DNA of 64,000 nt, from positions 1 through 64,000 of the forward strand of contig CAMNGC010000009.1 of assembly GCA_946537885.1 (NCBI GenBank), in the 5' to 3' direction. A program made the translations under genes and the position numbers. The stretch comes from an uncultured Clostridia bacterium (GTDB lineage: Bacteria > Bacillota > Clostridia > Saccharofermentanales > Saccharofermentanaceae). Under the pieces are notes generated by a model, which was given only the letters and a program-made list of their open reading frames with translations, did not search any database and was not told where the DNA came from. Of this stretch, positions 42,079 through 50,120 are shown piece after piece (within the stretch, counting starts at the first letter, position 1; the number at the start of each line of letters is the position of its first letter).

Positions 42079-42417
42079 ATGTATATCATCAATCTCGAGA
42101 GCGGACTTCCGGATACGGCCACAGCAATGAGCAGACTCAATAATGCTCTATATGCGGCCCGAGCCTCCGGATCCAAATATGCCAAGATAATCCACGGCTA
42201 CGGATCCAGCGGCAAGGGAGGCGCTATTAAGGCTGCCTGCCAGCGTGAGTTGAGAGTATATAAGAATAGACGGGTGATAAAGGATTACTGCTCCGGCGAT
42301 AAGTTCGGCCCCTTCTCGGAAGAGGGAAGAAAGATGGCGGCCTCAGATCCTTCCGTAAAAAATGATCGTGATTGGGCCAGAAATAACGATGGTGTCACAG
42401 TTGTATCTTTCAGGTAA
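42079..42417 (+). CDS. Smr domain protein
   Basis: A 112-residue protein. The Smr (MutS2 C-terminal-like) domain covers residues ~5-95, with the signature KIIHGYGSSGKGGAIKAACQREL, the GxGxxG nucleotide-cleavage loop found in Smr nucleases, although the LDLHG motif is replaced by INLESG. It likely binds or nicks branched nucleic acid, or acts on RNA. The C-terminus is charged. GGGGAC lies 6-7 bases before the ATG. It is followed after 11 bases by a uracil-DNA glycosylase, suggesting a small DNA repair operon. A TATAAT at 42048 is close upstream, partly overlapping the divergent rsuA promoter. Confidence 0.8.
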   Translation: MYIINLESGLPDTATAMSRLNNALYAARASGSKYAKIIHGYGSSGKGGAIKAACQRELRVYKNRRVIKDYCSGDKFGPFSEEGRKMAASDPSVKNDRDWARNNDGVTVVSFR

Positions 42418-42428
42418 TAGGGAAGCAT

Positions 42429-43031
42429 ATGGAGAAAGCTGAGTTTGAAGCCAGATGGAACAGATTCGAGGATAACTGCAGGCAGTGTCATGCCTGCGGG
42501 CTTCGAGACGGAGCGACCAATGTGGTTATCTACCGAGGAAGCAAAAATGCTCCTTTGATGATCATCGGAGAAGCTCCCGGCGGAGATGAGGATGTCAAAG
42601 GTCTCCCTTTCGTCGGAAAATCCGGCATGTTACTTCAAAATCTTTTGGATCTTTATGATATAGATGAATCGTTATATCACATTTGTAATATCGTCAAATG
42701 CCGTCCTCCGGAGAACCGCCGTCCCGAGAGGGAGGAGATTGCCGCCTGTAAACGTCACCTTGCTGAACAGTTCAGGCTGGTTCGGCCGCAGGTTATACTA
42801 CTGTGCGGCTCAACGGCATATGAGGCATTCTACGGTCAGAAGCCGACCATGCGGGATGTGCGCGGCCGTTGGGATAGCAGGAACGGATATCAGATAATGA
42901 CCAGCTATCATCCTGCCTATGCTCTGCGTAATGAAGAGATGAAGATCCCCTTTTACGAAGACATCGGCAAGGTGAGAAACAAGCTGGAGGAGTTGGGCTT
43001 GGCGGCGCCTCTTGCGCCTCTGTCGAATTGA
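42429..43031 (+). CDS. Uracil-DNA glycosylase, family 4 (Fe-S type)
   Basis: A 200-residue uracil-DNA glycosylase, removing uracil from DNA. Cysteine ligands for a [4Fe-4S] cluster are in CRQCHACGL (residues 17-24) and CNIVKCRPPENR (about 85-96). Motif A is GEAPGGDEDVKGLPFVGKSG, and motif B/HPA-like is SYHPAYALRNEEMK. This matches family 4 enzymes. AGGGAAG precedes the ATG by 4-5 bases. It forms a probable operon with the Smr gene. Confidence 0.92.
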   Translation: MEKAEFEARWNRFEDNCRQCHACGLRDGATNVVIYRGSKNAPLMIIGEAPGGDEDVKGLPFVGKSGMLLQNLLDLYDIDESLYHICNIVKCRPPENRRPEREEIAACKRHLAEQFRLVRPQVILLCGSTAYEAFYGQKPTMRDVRGRWDSRNGYQIMTSYHPAYALRNEEMKIPFYEDIGKVRNKLEELGLAAPLAPLSN

Positions 43032-43105
43032 CGCGAATTTTGATTTCGGGTATTGATTTAAGCTTTTTGATTTGCTATACTCTTTGTCGTTGATTGATTC
43101 AACAC

Positions 43106-43179
43106 TGCCGAATTGTGTAAGGGTAGCACTCCGGTTTCTGGCACCGTCTGTCTGGGTTCGAATCCTAGTTCGGCAGCCA
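43106..43179 (+). tRNA. tRNA-Gln (anticodon CTG)
   Basis: A 74-base tRNA with encoded CCA (43177-43179). The acceptor TGCCGAA pairs perfectly with TTCGGCA, discriminator G. D stem GTGT/GCAC; anticodon stem CCGGT/ACCGT has a C-T mismatch at the 27-43 pair; anticodon loop TTCTGGC gives CTG with G37. T arm CTGGGTTCGAATCCTAG. The first base T/U and GCCA end fit glutamine. The G37 is unusual for tRNA-Gln, which normally has A37. Confidence 0.88.
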
Positions 43180-43186
43180 AGATGAT

Positions 43187-43217
43187 AAAGGTCCGTTAGT
43201 CGGGCCTTTATTTTTTT
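43187..43217 (+). terminator. Intrinsic terminator of tRNA-Gln
   Basis: AAAGGTCCG (43187-43195), loop TTAGT, CGGGCCTTT (43201-43209), then ATTTTTTT. One G-T wobble. Confidence 0.9.
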
Positions 43218-43348
43218 GCCTTGTCGTGAAGGCCCCGGGAGTAAGCCTGACAGCTATAAATCGACACTTTTCGATCAAGTTGTTGTTCAGCTGATGCGCC
43301 GAAGAAATTACAATCGTCTTAAGAACAGAAAAAGACGGAGGTGGATCT

Positions 43349-44362
43349 ATGTCACACAATAAGATCTATTTGGTTACAGGCGCAGCGGGCTTTCTCGGAA
43401 GCACGGTAGTCAGACAGCTTTTGGACAGAGGCGAGAAAGTAAGAGCATATGTACTGCCCGGCGACAGATCGGCAGAATACCTGCCCGAAGACGTGGAGAT
43501 CGTTTACGGTGATCTTCTGGACAAGGAAGCTTTAGAGAGGTTTTTCGATACAGAGGAAAAGGATGCCGTAGTCCTCCACATTGCAAGTATTGTAACGGTC
43601 AATCCCGAGTATAACCAGAAAGTTATGGATGTAAATGTAAAGGGCACCGAGAATATCATCGAAAAGTGTCTGGAACACAAGGTCAGCAGGCTCGTATATT
43701 GTTCGTCGACAGGCGCCATCCCCGAGGAGAATAAGGGCGCCATAAGGGAGTGCGACGGAATGATCCCTTTGGATCCTGATCGGATCAAAGGCTGTTATTC
43801 TTTGTCCAAAGCTCTCGCCACCAATCTTGTGCTCAAGGCTTCAGAGGAAGGACTTGACGCCTGTGTCGTACATCCTTCCGGAATAATGGGACCCGAAGAT
43901 TATGCAATGGGGGAGACGACGAAGACTCTGGTCGAGATCATCAAGGGTCAGATGCCGGCAGGTATCAGCGGAAGCTTTAATCTTTGTGATGTCAGAGATC
44001 TGGCGGCGGGGATAATCGCAGCCTCGGAAGAGGGAAGATGCGGCCAGTGCTATATTCTGGGAAATGATCCGGTTAGCTTTAAGGACTTCAGCAGGCTTGT
44101 AGCAGAGGAGAGCGGCTGTAAGCAGATGAAAGTTTTCATTCCGATATCTCTTGCCAATCTCATTGCCAAGACCTTGGAGAAGAAAGCGAAGCGGAAGGGG
44201 CAAAAGCCTCTGATGACAACATTTTCGGTGTATAATCTTGCCAGAAACAATAATTTCGATTCAGCTAAGGCAAGGGCAGAATTAGGCTATGTTACCCGTT
44301 CCTACCGTGAGACCATCAGAGACGAGATAAAATGGCTTAAAGACAACGGAAAGATAGCATGA
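43349..44362 (+). CDS. NAD-dependent epimerase/dehydratase family protein
   Basis: A 337-residue extended short-chain dehydrogenase. The cofactor loop is LVTGAAGFLGSTVVRQLLDRG (about residues 8-28), with the acidic residue region VRAYVLPGDR following. The catalytic set is in YCSSTGAIPEE (SST) and CYSLSKALATNLVL (Y-x3-K). The protein resembles dihydroflavonol reductase-like and nucleoside-sugar epimerase-like enzymes; substrate unknown. CGGAGGTGG precedes the ATG. It is followed closely by a 2-helix membrane protein and a TetR regulator that overlap, so this is probably one transcription unit ending at the terminator at 45303. Confidence 0.88.
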   Translation: MSHNKIYLVTGAAGFLGSTVVRQLLDRGEKVRAYVLPGDRSAEYLPEDVEIVYGDLLDKEALERFFDTEEKDAVVLHIASIVTVNPEYNQKVMDVNVKGTENIIEKCLEHKVSRLVYCSSTGAIPEENKGAIRECDGMIPLDPDRIKGCYSLSKALATNLVLKASEEGLDACVVHPSGIMGPEDYAMGETTKTLVEIIKGQMPAGISGSFNLCDVRDLAAGIIAASEEGRCGQCYILGNDPVSFKDFSRLVAEESGCKQMKVFIPISLANLIAKTLEKKAKRKGQKPLMTTFSVYNLARNNNFDSAKARAELGYVTRSYRETIRDEIKWLKDNGKIA

Positions 44363-44374
44363 CAGGGGGACATT

Positions 44375-44734
44375 ATGAATAATCTTGATAAAGTATATGC
44401 AGAAAGTATTGCAAAGGAGTATATGCCCAAGCCTACAAGCAAGGTAAGGCAGCTTAAGAAGCTTGATAATAAGGCCAGAAAGCCGGCTTTTATTGCGGCG
44501 ATTACCGCAGGTATCATAGGGATCTTGATATTCGGCACGGGATTGAGCTTTGGCCTCGGGGCATTAGGATCGGGAACATCAGCTATGGTGATCGCTATTG
44601 TACTGGGGCTGATCGGCGCGGCAATCTGTATCGTAAACTACCCGATCTATAAGAAGATGCTCAAGAAGGGCAAGGAGAAATATGCTTACGAGATCCTTGA
44701 ACTTGCCAGGGAGATAACGGAAGGCAATGAATAA
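44375..44734 (+). CDS. Small two-helix membrane protein
   Basis: A 119-residue protein. Two hydrophobic helices (about residues 38-63 and 68-92) are joined by a short Gly-rich turn (GTGLSFGLGALGSGTS). The N-terminal 35 residues are basic and helical, and the C-terminus (KGKEKYAYEILELAREI) is charged. Similar small proteins are frequent in Firmicutes and sometimes carry an unsupported dihydropteridine reductase label; I see no enzyme motif. GGGGGA is about 6 bases upstream. Its last codons overlap the start of the TetR gene by 8 bases, which links expression of the two. Confidence 0.8.
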   Translation: MNNLDKVYAESIAKEYMPKPTSKVRQLKKLDNKARKPAFIAAITAGIIGILIFGTGLSFGLGALGSGTSAMVIAIVLGLIGAAICIVNYPIYKKMLKKGKEKYAYEILELAREITEGNE

Positions 44735-45326
44735 GAACGAGAGCAAGTATTTCAATACCGCCAGGAAGATGCACGAAGCCTTGATCCGCCTGGTCGACAG
44801 GAAGGATTTTGAATTCATAAGCGTCAAGGAGATCTGCGTGGAGGCGGGCGTCAACCGCTCCACCTTCTATCTTCACTATGACAATCCCAATGATCTTCTG
44901 ACTGAGACAATGGAAGAGGTCTATAAGGACTTTCTGGCGCGTTTTGAGGAAGCAGGGAAGGGCATATCTTCTCCGGATCTCGAATCGGCGGGACAGGCGG
45001 AGCTTTTTCTTATGACGCCTCAATATCTTGATCCTTATCTGGATTTTGTAAAGAAGAATCGCAAGCTGTTCAAGATAATGAATCACAAGAGCGGCCTTGT
45101 TGGAACTGAGAAGACATATGCCAGGTGGTTTACCGAGATCTTCGCTCCGATATTGTCCAGATTCGGCGTGCCCGAGTTTGAACAGCCCTACATTATGACC
45201 TTCTATCTTAAAGGTTTGATAGGTGTAATAGAAGAATGGGTCGACCATGATTGTGATTTGTCAAATGCAGATGTTATGGAAATCCTAAAAAAGTGTATTA
45301 TGACTCCTCCATCAATGAATGTATAA
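44727..45326 (+). CDS. TetR/AcrR family transcriptional regulator
   Basis: A 199-residue regulator. The helix-turn-helix (~8-60) includes FISVKEICVEAGVNRSTFYLHYDNPNDLL, with the STFYLHYDNxxDLL form common in the TetR C-terminal subfamily of Lachnospiraceae. The C-terminal domain has YARWFTEIFAPILSRFGV and GLIGVIEEWVDHDCDLS, which occur in regulators of this subfamily. It overlaps the preceding gene by 8 bases. The intrinsic terminator begins inside its last codons. It likely controls the epimerase operon; ligand unknown. Confidence 0.87.
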   Translation: MNKNESKYFNTARKMHEALIRLVDRKDFEFISVKEICVEAGVNRSTFYLHYDNPNDLLTETMEEVYKDFLARFEEAGKGISSPDLESAGQAELFLMTPQYLDPYLDFVKKNRKLFKIMNHKSGLVGTEKTYARWFTEIFAPILSRFGVPEFEQPYIMTFYLKGLIGVIEEWVDHDCDLSNADVMEILKKCIMTPPSMNV

Positions 45327-45346
45327 TCATTGGTAGAGGAGTTTTT
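45303..45346 (+). terminator. Intrinsic terminator starting inside the TetR coding region
   Basis: ACTCCTC (45303-45309) pairs with GAGGAGT (45336-45342); CAATGA and TCATTG pair inside it; T run to 45346. The 5' arm is inside the last eight codons of the TetR gene and the stop (45324-45326) is in the loop. Confidence 0.82.
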
Positions 45347-45401
45347 ATATATCTATACCGGAGTCTGAAAGTAGGCAAAGTACTTTGGAAGGCTGAGTCT
45401 G

Positions 45402-46169
45402 ATGAAGATCATAAAGAATGATAACAAGTCTTATTATGAATTAGATTATCCGAAGACCGGGGCAGCATATATTGCGTGGGTCTGTCTTATAGGGATATCT
45501 TTAATGATCCTGCCGATAGTTTTATTTACTGTTGCTACTATTCTGATCAGAGTTAAGGATCATCACGACAGCCCCTTTGTTATCCTTGCTTTTTTGGTGC
45601 TCTCCGCCGCTTTCTTCTATTTGTGGTATGGCGTTATATTCAAGAAAGCCGCCGAGCATCGGATACTCGCGCCCAAACATAACGACAGATACCGTCTTAA
45701 GATTACGGATGCTCACCATTATATCAGGATAGAGCCTCTTACTGATCACGCCTCGATTACAGATCTTTTCCATAAGGGGGCATTGTACTTTGTAAAGGGC
45801 GATGACGGTTTTATGGATTATTGCTATAACCTTTTTGCTGATAAAGGACTTATACAAGAAGGTGACGAGTTGGTAATATATGAGATCTCCGGGGACAGCT
45901 TCCTTGAGACATTCAGCTATTATGACAAGATTTATTTTAAGTATGATCGGATATATGTCCTGCCATACAGCGCTCTTGCCTGTGACAAAGAAAGCTTTAT
46001 TAAGCTTAAGGCGGATCCGAAAATTTTTCAAAGGTGGATCAATTTTTTTGACTACGGTGACCTTGTAATGGGCGCATATAGCGTTGTGGATTATGGCATC
46101 GTTTACAGATATAAGGATTATTGGAAACAGGGGGAAGATGATGGAAACGATAATACTGGGAGAAGCTGA
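45402..46169 (+). CDS. Membrane protein of unknown function
   Basis: A 255-residue protein. Two membrane helices (about residues 22-48 and 58-80) follow a short cytosolic N-terminus, then a large soluble domain, probably cytosolic, with many aromatic and charged residues (HYIRIEPLTDHASITDLFHKG, YEISGDSFLETFSYYDKIYFKYDRIYVLPYSAL). No known domain recognised. A weak AAGGCTGAG precedes the ATG. Its 3' end overlaps the start of the esterase gene by about 32 bases, so they are translated together. Confidence 0.72.
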   Translation: MKIIKNDNKSYYELDYPKTGAAYIAWVCLIGISLMILPIVLFTVATILIRVKDHHDSPFVILAFLVLSAAFFYLWYGVIFKKAAEHRILAPKHNDRYRLKITDAHHYIRIEPLTDHASITDLFHKGALYFVKGDDGFMDYCYNLFADKGLIQEGDELVIYEISGDSFLETFSYYDKIYFKYDRIYVLPYSALACDKESFIKLKADPKIFQRWINFFDYGDLVMGAYSVVDYGIVYRYKDYWKQGEDDGNDNTGRS

Positions 46170-46776
46170 GGCAAAGAAGGTCCTGATACAGGCGGTAGAC
46201 GAACACGATCTTGCTGTCATCGAGAATGAATATAAGCTGATAACAGAGCCTGTTAAAGAGGACATCTGTTTGATCGCCCTTAAGGTTGACGATTGGAACG
46301 ATGACTTGTCGCCCTGGCAGTCGGAAGCTGTCTTCGGTCAAAAGTCCTTCGGCGGGAGGGCTTCTGATACTTTGGAGATCGTAAAGAGTCTTTGTGTGGA
46401 TAAAGATCGAAAATATTATATCGGGGGATATTCTCTGGCAGGATTATTCGCTTTATGGGCAGCATATCAAACGGAGCTGTTCGAAGCAGTGGCGGCAGCG
46501 TCTCCTTCAGTCTGGTTTCCGAGCTTTACGGATATGATGCGCGAGAAGACGATAGGTTGTGACTTTGTCTATTTGAGCCTCGGCGACAAGGAATACAAGG
46601 CAAGAAATCCCCTGATGGCAACTGTGGCGGATCGGATCATTGAGGCTAAGGATATCCTTGAGAGCAAGGGAGTTGCTTGCCGATTTGAATGGAATGAAGG
46701 CAATCACTTCAAGGATGCTGATATCAGAACGGCTAAAGCCTTCGCGGCAGCTCTTCAGTTTAAGACGGATACTTGA
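46138..46776 (+). CDS. Alpha/beta hydrolase fold esterase
   Basis: A 212-residue alpha/beta hydrolase. The nucleophile elbow is GGYSLAGLFALWAA (Ser at about residue 102), followed by AASPSVWFPSF. The acid is probably in YLSLGDKEYKARN and the His in EGNHFKD, so the triad appears complete. It resembles short esterases related to ferri-enterobactin/acetyl esterases. The ATG at 46138 follows GGGGGAAG; a second ATG is at 46141. It starts inside the preceding gene. The truncated permease begins in its last codons. Substrate unknown. Confidence 0.82.
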   Translation: MMETIILGEAEAKKVLIQAVDEHDLAVIENEYKLITEPVKEDICLIALKVDDWNDDLSPWQSEAVFGQKSFGGRASDTLEIVKSLCVDKDRKYYIGGYSLAGLFALWAAYQTELFEAVAAASPSVWFPSFTDMMREKTIGCDFVYLSLGDKEYKARNPLMATVADRIIEAKDILESKGVACRFEWNEGNHFKDADIRTAKAFAAALQFKTDT

Positions 46777-48020
46777 TCTTCTTATCGCGTTTCATTTTGA
46801 CTGTAAAGTCCTGTCTGGGCGCTGTTCTGATCCCTGCGCTTACATATACGCTGGCCGTTTTTGTCACGGCTATGATCAATATGCGCGGCAGCGCTATCGA
46901 GATGATAAAGGGCCTGTCAGGGAAAAAGAACAAAATGCTCGGCTTAAGAAAATCCAAGCTTAACTTCAAGACCAAATACAAGATACGCGCCATGATCGGA
47001 CATCTGCCCAGAACATTGCTCGTAATAGGCGGTATCGCTCTCGGAGGGATCCTGGTCGCTTTCTGTTTCTCCTGCACTGATTCTATCCAGCGATATGTTG
47101 ACAGCAGCGTCGAGAACACAGGTGATTATGAGTATGAGTACTTCCTTAAGACTATGGAGAACGGCAAGGCCGAAAAGGGAAGTTCTGTTATCGCAGCCTC
47201 CTTTGAAGTCGAAAATAATCCGGACCTTGTTACGATGATGGGCGTTGATGATGACAGACTTCTTAATATCCGTGATGAAGAGGGCAACGACATAGATATC
47301 GAAGATGGCAGATTCTATATCTCCCAGATGAGTTCTTATGCCTACGGCCTTAAGAAAGGTGACAGCATCAAGCTCCTGAATATATCTGATCTTAAGGAGT
47401 ATGAGATTGAGATAGCAGGCATTTTCGTAAACGGCTCTCAGTCGCTTATCGTATCTGACAGGGAGACTGTCAACTCGCTTCTCGGTCTGCCATCCGGCAG
47501 CTATAACGTAGTCATGAGTACAGACAAGATCGATTACAAGGACTCCGAGCTCCTTCGGGAAGTTAGTAAACAATCTTTGGCTGATGCGCTCGATAAGACA
47601 ATAAACAAGGGTATGCACGGCTTTCTGCTGCCCATTGCCATTATAGCTATAGTTATCTCGGCTATAACCACATATCTGATGGTGAATATTCTGCTTAATG
47701 AGAGCACGACCGTGGTATCGATGTTGAAGGTACTGGGATACAGGGACAGGGAGATCAACCGCATTGTTATTAATATCTACCATGCGCTTGTTCCGTTCGG
47801 AATTGCACTCGGCATCGTGGCCGGACTGTGGCTTAACCGATTGAATTTTAACCAACAGGCGGCTAAATACAATTCTTATATCGAAGCTTGTGTGACCCCG
47901 AGGTCTGTTCTTATCTGTATTCTGGTCCCGCTTGTATCTTATATCCTGTCGATGATGCTCTTAGGACGCAAGATAAGAAATATCGAGATGGTCGAGAGTC
48001 TGAAGGATAACAGAGAGTAA
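46773..48020 (+). pseudogene. 5'-truncated FtsX-type ABC permease (C-terminal half)
   Basis: A 415-codon frame with no plausible start: only a TTG overlapping the esterase stop, no ribosome site, and an in-frame stop just upstream (46761-46763). The protein matches the second half of ~780-residue FtsX permeases: a helix that would end the first FtsX unit (LIPALTYTLAVFVTAMIN), the basic linker (KNKMLGLRKSKLNFKTKYKIRAMIGHLPRT), a helix, an extracytoplasmic domain (~100-260) and three C-terminal helices with STTVVSMLKVLGYRDREINRIVI. No ATPase gene is nearby. Most likely a deletion joined the esterase gene to a permease remnant. A functional half-size permease is the alternative. Confidence 0.6.
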
Positions 48021-48056
48021 TGTGTTGGTGACTAACCGCTGTAGATCCAAAAAAAT

Positions 48057-48065
48057 TGCTATAAT
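48057..48065 (+). promoter_or_regulatory. Extended -10 promoter of FMN reductase gene
   Basis: TGCTATAAT at 48057-48065 without an obvious -35. The same 9-mer is the -10 of two other promoters in the window (33224 and 33163 reverse). Confidence 0.6.
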
Positions 48066-48103
48066 AGTAATAATCGGATTGTACCTGATACGGAGGTGTT
48101 TCT

Positions 48104-48733
48104 ATGGCGAAGGTATTACTGTTAAACGGAAGTCCGCACCCCAAGGGCTGTACAGCAACGGCCCTTGAAGAGATGATCAGGATCTTTAATGAAGAGGGTG
48201 TTGAGACAGAGTTGGTGCATGTGGGAAATAAGGCTGTCAGAGGTTGCATCTCCTGCGGCTATTGCTCAACTAACGGGAAGTGTGTTTTCGATGATGATCT
48301 TGTTAATAGCATTGCTCCGAAGTTCGAGGAAGCTGACGGGTTGGTAGTCGGAAGCCCTGTATACTATGGTTCACCTAACGGGACGATATTGTCATTTATG
48401 GACAGGCTTTTCTTCAGTACGTCATATTCTAAACATATGAAAGTCGGCGCGGCTGTGGTCAGTTGCAGAAGAGCCGGGAATACAGCCAGTTTTGATGTGC
48501 TTAATAAGTATTTCACCATAAGCGGGATGCCGGTTGCATCTTCGACTTATTGGAATCAGGTGCACGGGCATAGCCGCGAGGATGTTTTGAAAGACCTCGA
48601 GGGGCTGCAGACGATGCGCAATCTGGCTCGTAATATGTCCTTTATGATCAAGGCTTTTGCTGATGCCAAAAAGACATACGGATATCCCATCGTGGAGAAG
48701 GAAGTCTATACCAATTTTATGGATGGCAAGTGA
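48104..48733 (+). CDS. NADPH-dependent FMN reductase-like flavodoxin family protein
   Basis: A 209-residue flavodoxin-fold protein. The FMN phosphate loop is LLNGSPHPKGCTATALEEM (about residues 6-24). A cysteine pair cluster, RGCISCGYCSTNGKCVFDDD, is characteristic of iron-sulfur flavoprotein-like NAD(P)H oxidoreductases, and GSPVYYGSPNGTILSFMDRLFF lines the flavin. The C-terminal helix region is typical. ACGGAGGTG precedes the ATG by 7 bases. It is probably cytosolic and monocistronic, with substrates such as quinones or nitro compounds. Confidence 0.88.
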   Translation: MAKVLLLNGSPHPKGCTATALEEMIRIFNEEGVETELVHVGNKAVRGCISCGYCSTNGKCVFDDDLVNSIAPKFEEADGLVVGSPVYYGSPNGTILSFMDRLFFSTSYSKHMKVGAAVVSCRRAGNTASFDVLNKYFTISGMPVASSTYWNQVHGHSREDVLKDLEGLQTMRNLARNMSFMIKAFADAKKTYGYPIVEKEVYTNFMDGK

Positions 48734-48747
48734 GGTATTAGGTTCTC

Positions 48748-48821
48748 TTGACAGTTTGACATACTATCTATAGTATGAACCCGACTGACGGTCGAATAGT
48801 TTGATAAGCACTGACAGTCGA
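48748..48821 (+). promoter_or_regulatory. Promoter with operator-like palindrome and direct repeats before MFS gene
   Basis: TTGACA (48748-48753), 17-base spacer, TAGTAT (48771-48776). CATACTAT/ATAGTATG (48760-48777, 2-base centre) overlaps the -10. Downstream, ACTGACGGTCGA (48784-48795) and ACTGACAGTCGA (48810-48821) are direct repeats with one difference, 26 bp apart, in the leader before the ATG at 48846. Binder unknown. Confidence 0.65.
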
Positions 48822-48845
48822 TATGCATATAAGGGATAGATACAA

Positions 48846-50120
48846 ATGGGAAAAAAGAATAACTATGCCAAGTTCCTCCTGCTTTGGGCGGGGGAGCTGA
48901 TCTCGTCCATAGGAGGAGGGCTTACAAGCTTCGGTCTCGGAGTCTATATTTTTGACCTGACGGGAAGTGCTTCAGGGATGGCACTCGTGACTTTGCTTGC
49001 ATTCTTGCCGACTATAATTCTAAGCGTCCCGGCAGGCGTTCTGGCTGACCGATATGACAGGCGCATTCTGATGATGCTCGGGGACGGCCTATCGGGCTTG
49101 GGGGTTCTGTTTATCCTGATCTGCTTTCTGACCGGCGGCGCGAATATGCCTGAGATCTGCATCGGCGTTTCTATCAGTGCCGTATTCTCGTCGTTGCTGG
49201 AGCCGTCATATAGGGCAACCATTACCGATATCCTGACCAAAGAGGAGTTCTCAAAAGCCAGTGGCATGGTCTCACTTGCAGGAAGCTCCCGCTATCTGCT
49301 TTCTCCCCTTATAGCAGGTTTGCTTTTGACAGTATGTGATATATCCGTCCTTCTTATTATCGATATCTGCACCTTCTTTATTACGATCGTAACTACTGCT
49401 GTTGTAAGGAGGGGGATCGAGGCCGAAGCTTGCGGGAATAACGAAGACTTCAAGGATAGTATTAAGAGCGGATGGGAAGCTGTGAACGGGCGCAAGGGGT
49501 TATCTACACTTATTATTATGTCTTCCGTGATCACTTTATTTATGGGTATCCTGCAGGTTCTGGTCGAGCCAATGATCTTATCATTTGAAAGCTCGAGAAC
49601 TTTAGGCATTGCCGAGACAGTCTGCGCGTGCGGCATGCTCGTGTCGAGCCTGATCCTCGGTATCGTCGGTATTAGGAAGGGTTATTCCGGGTATCTGGGG
49701 ATGTCGCTTGCCCTCGCCGGCATTTTCATGATAGGAATGTCCCTTTTTGAGAATATGATCCTGATCTGCGTCTTCGGCTTTCTCTTTTTCGCCATGTTGC
49801 CTGTCGCCAACAGTTGCCTGGATTATCTCACCAGGACTAATATTCCCGTCGAAAAGCAGGGCAGGGCCTGGGGCCTTATCGGATTTATATCTCAGATAGG
49901 ATATGTACTTGCTTATGCCTTCTCCGGTATTGCCGCAGATCTTCTGGGCAAGATCGGCGACCGGGGAGTCGGAAGAGGCGCCGCCCTCATGATATTTATA
50001 TCGGGAATACTTTTAATCGTAACATCCCTGATGATCTGCGGAAGATCTGATATAAGAACTTTGGAAATATCTCCCGGCGATCCGATCGATCAGAATGGGA
50101 AGGCCACGGCTTCTTCATAA
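48846..50120 (+). CDS. MFS transporter
   Basis: A 424-residue major facilitator with 12 predicted helices. The family motif A appears as VLADRYDRRILMMLGD (about residues 64-79), and the N-terminus FLLLWAGELISSIGGGLTSFGLGVYIFDLTGSASGMALV is characteristic of the MFS subfamily exporting drugs or macrolides in Firmicutes. A possible role is efflux (inference). AAGGGATAG is a modest ribosome site. Its last 31 bases overlap the convergent LysR gene. The promoter carries a palindrome and direct repeats, so expression is regulated, perhaps by a repressor encoded elsewhere. Confidence 0.88.
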   Translation: MGKKNNYAKFLLLWAGELISSIGGGLTSFGLGVYIFDLTGSASGMALVTLLAFLPTIILSVPAGVLADRYDRRILMMLGDGLSGLGVLFILICFLTGGANMPEICIGVSISAVFSSLLEPSYRATITDILTKEEFSKASGMVSLAGSSRYLLSPLIAGLLLTVCDISVLLIIDICTFFITIVTTAVVRRGIEAEACGNNEDFKDSIKSGWEAVNGRKGLSTLIIMSSVITLFMGILQVLVEPMILSFESSRTLGIAETVCACGMLVSSLILGIVGIRKGYSGYLGMSLALAGIFMIGMSLFENMILICVFGFLFFAMLPVANSCLDYLTRTNIPVEKQGRAWGLIGFISQIGYVLAYAFSGIAADLLGKIGDRGVGRGAALMIFISGILLIVTSLMICGRSDIRTLEISPGDPIDQNGKATASS

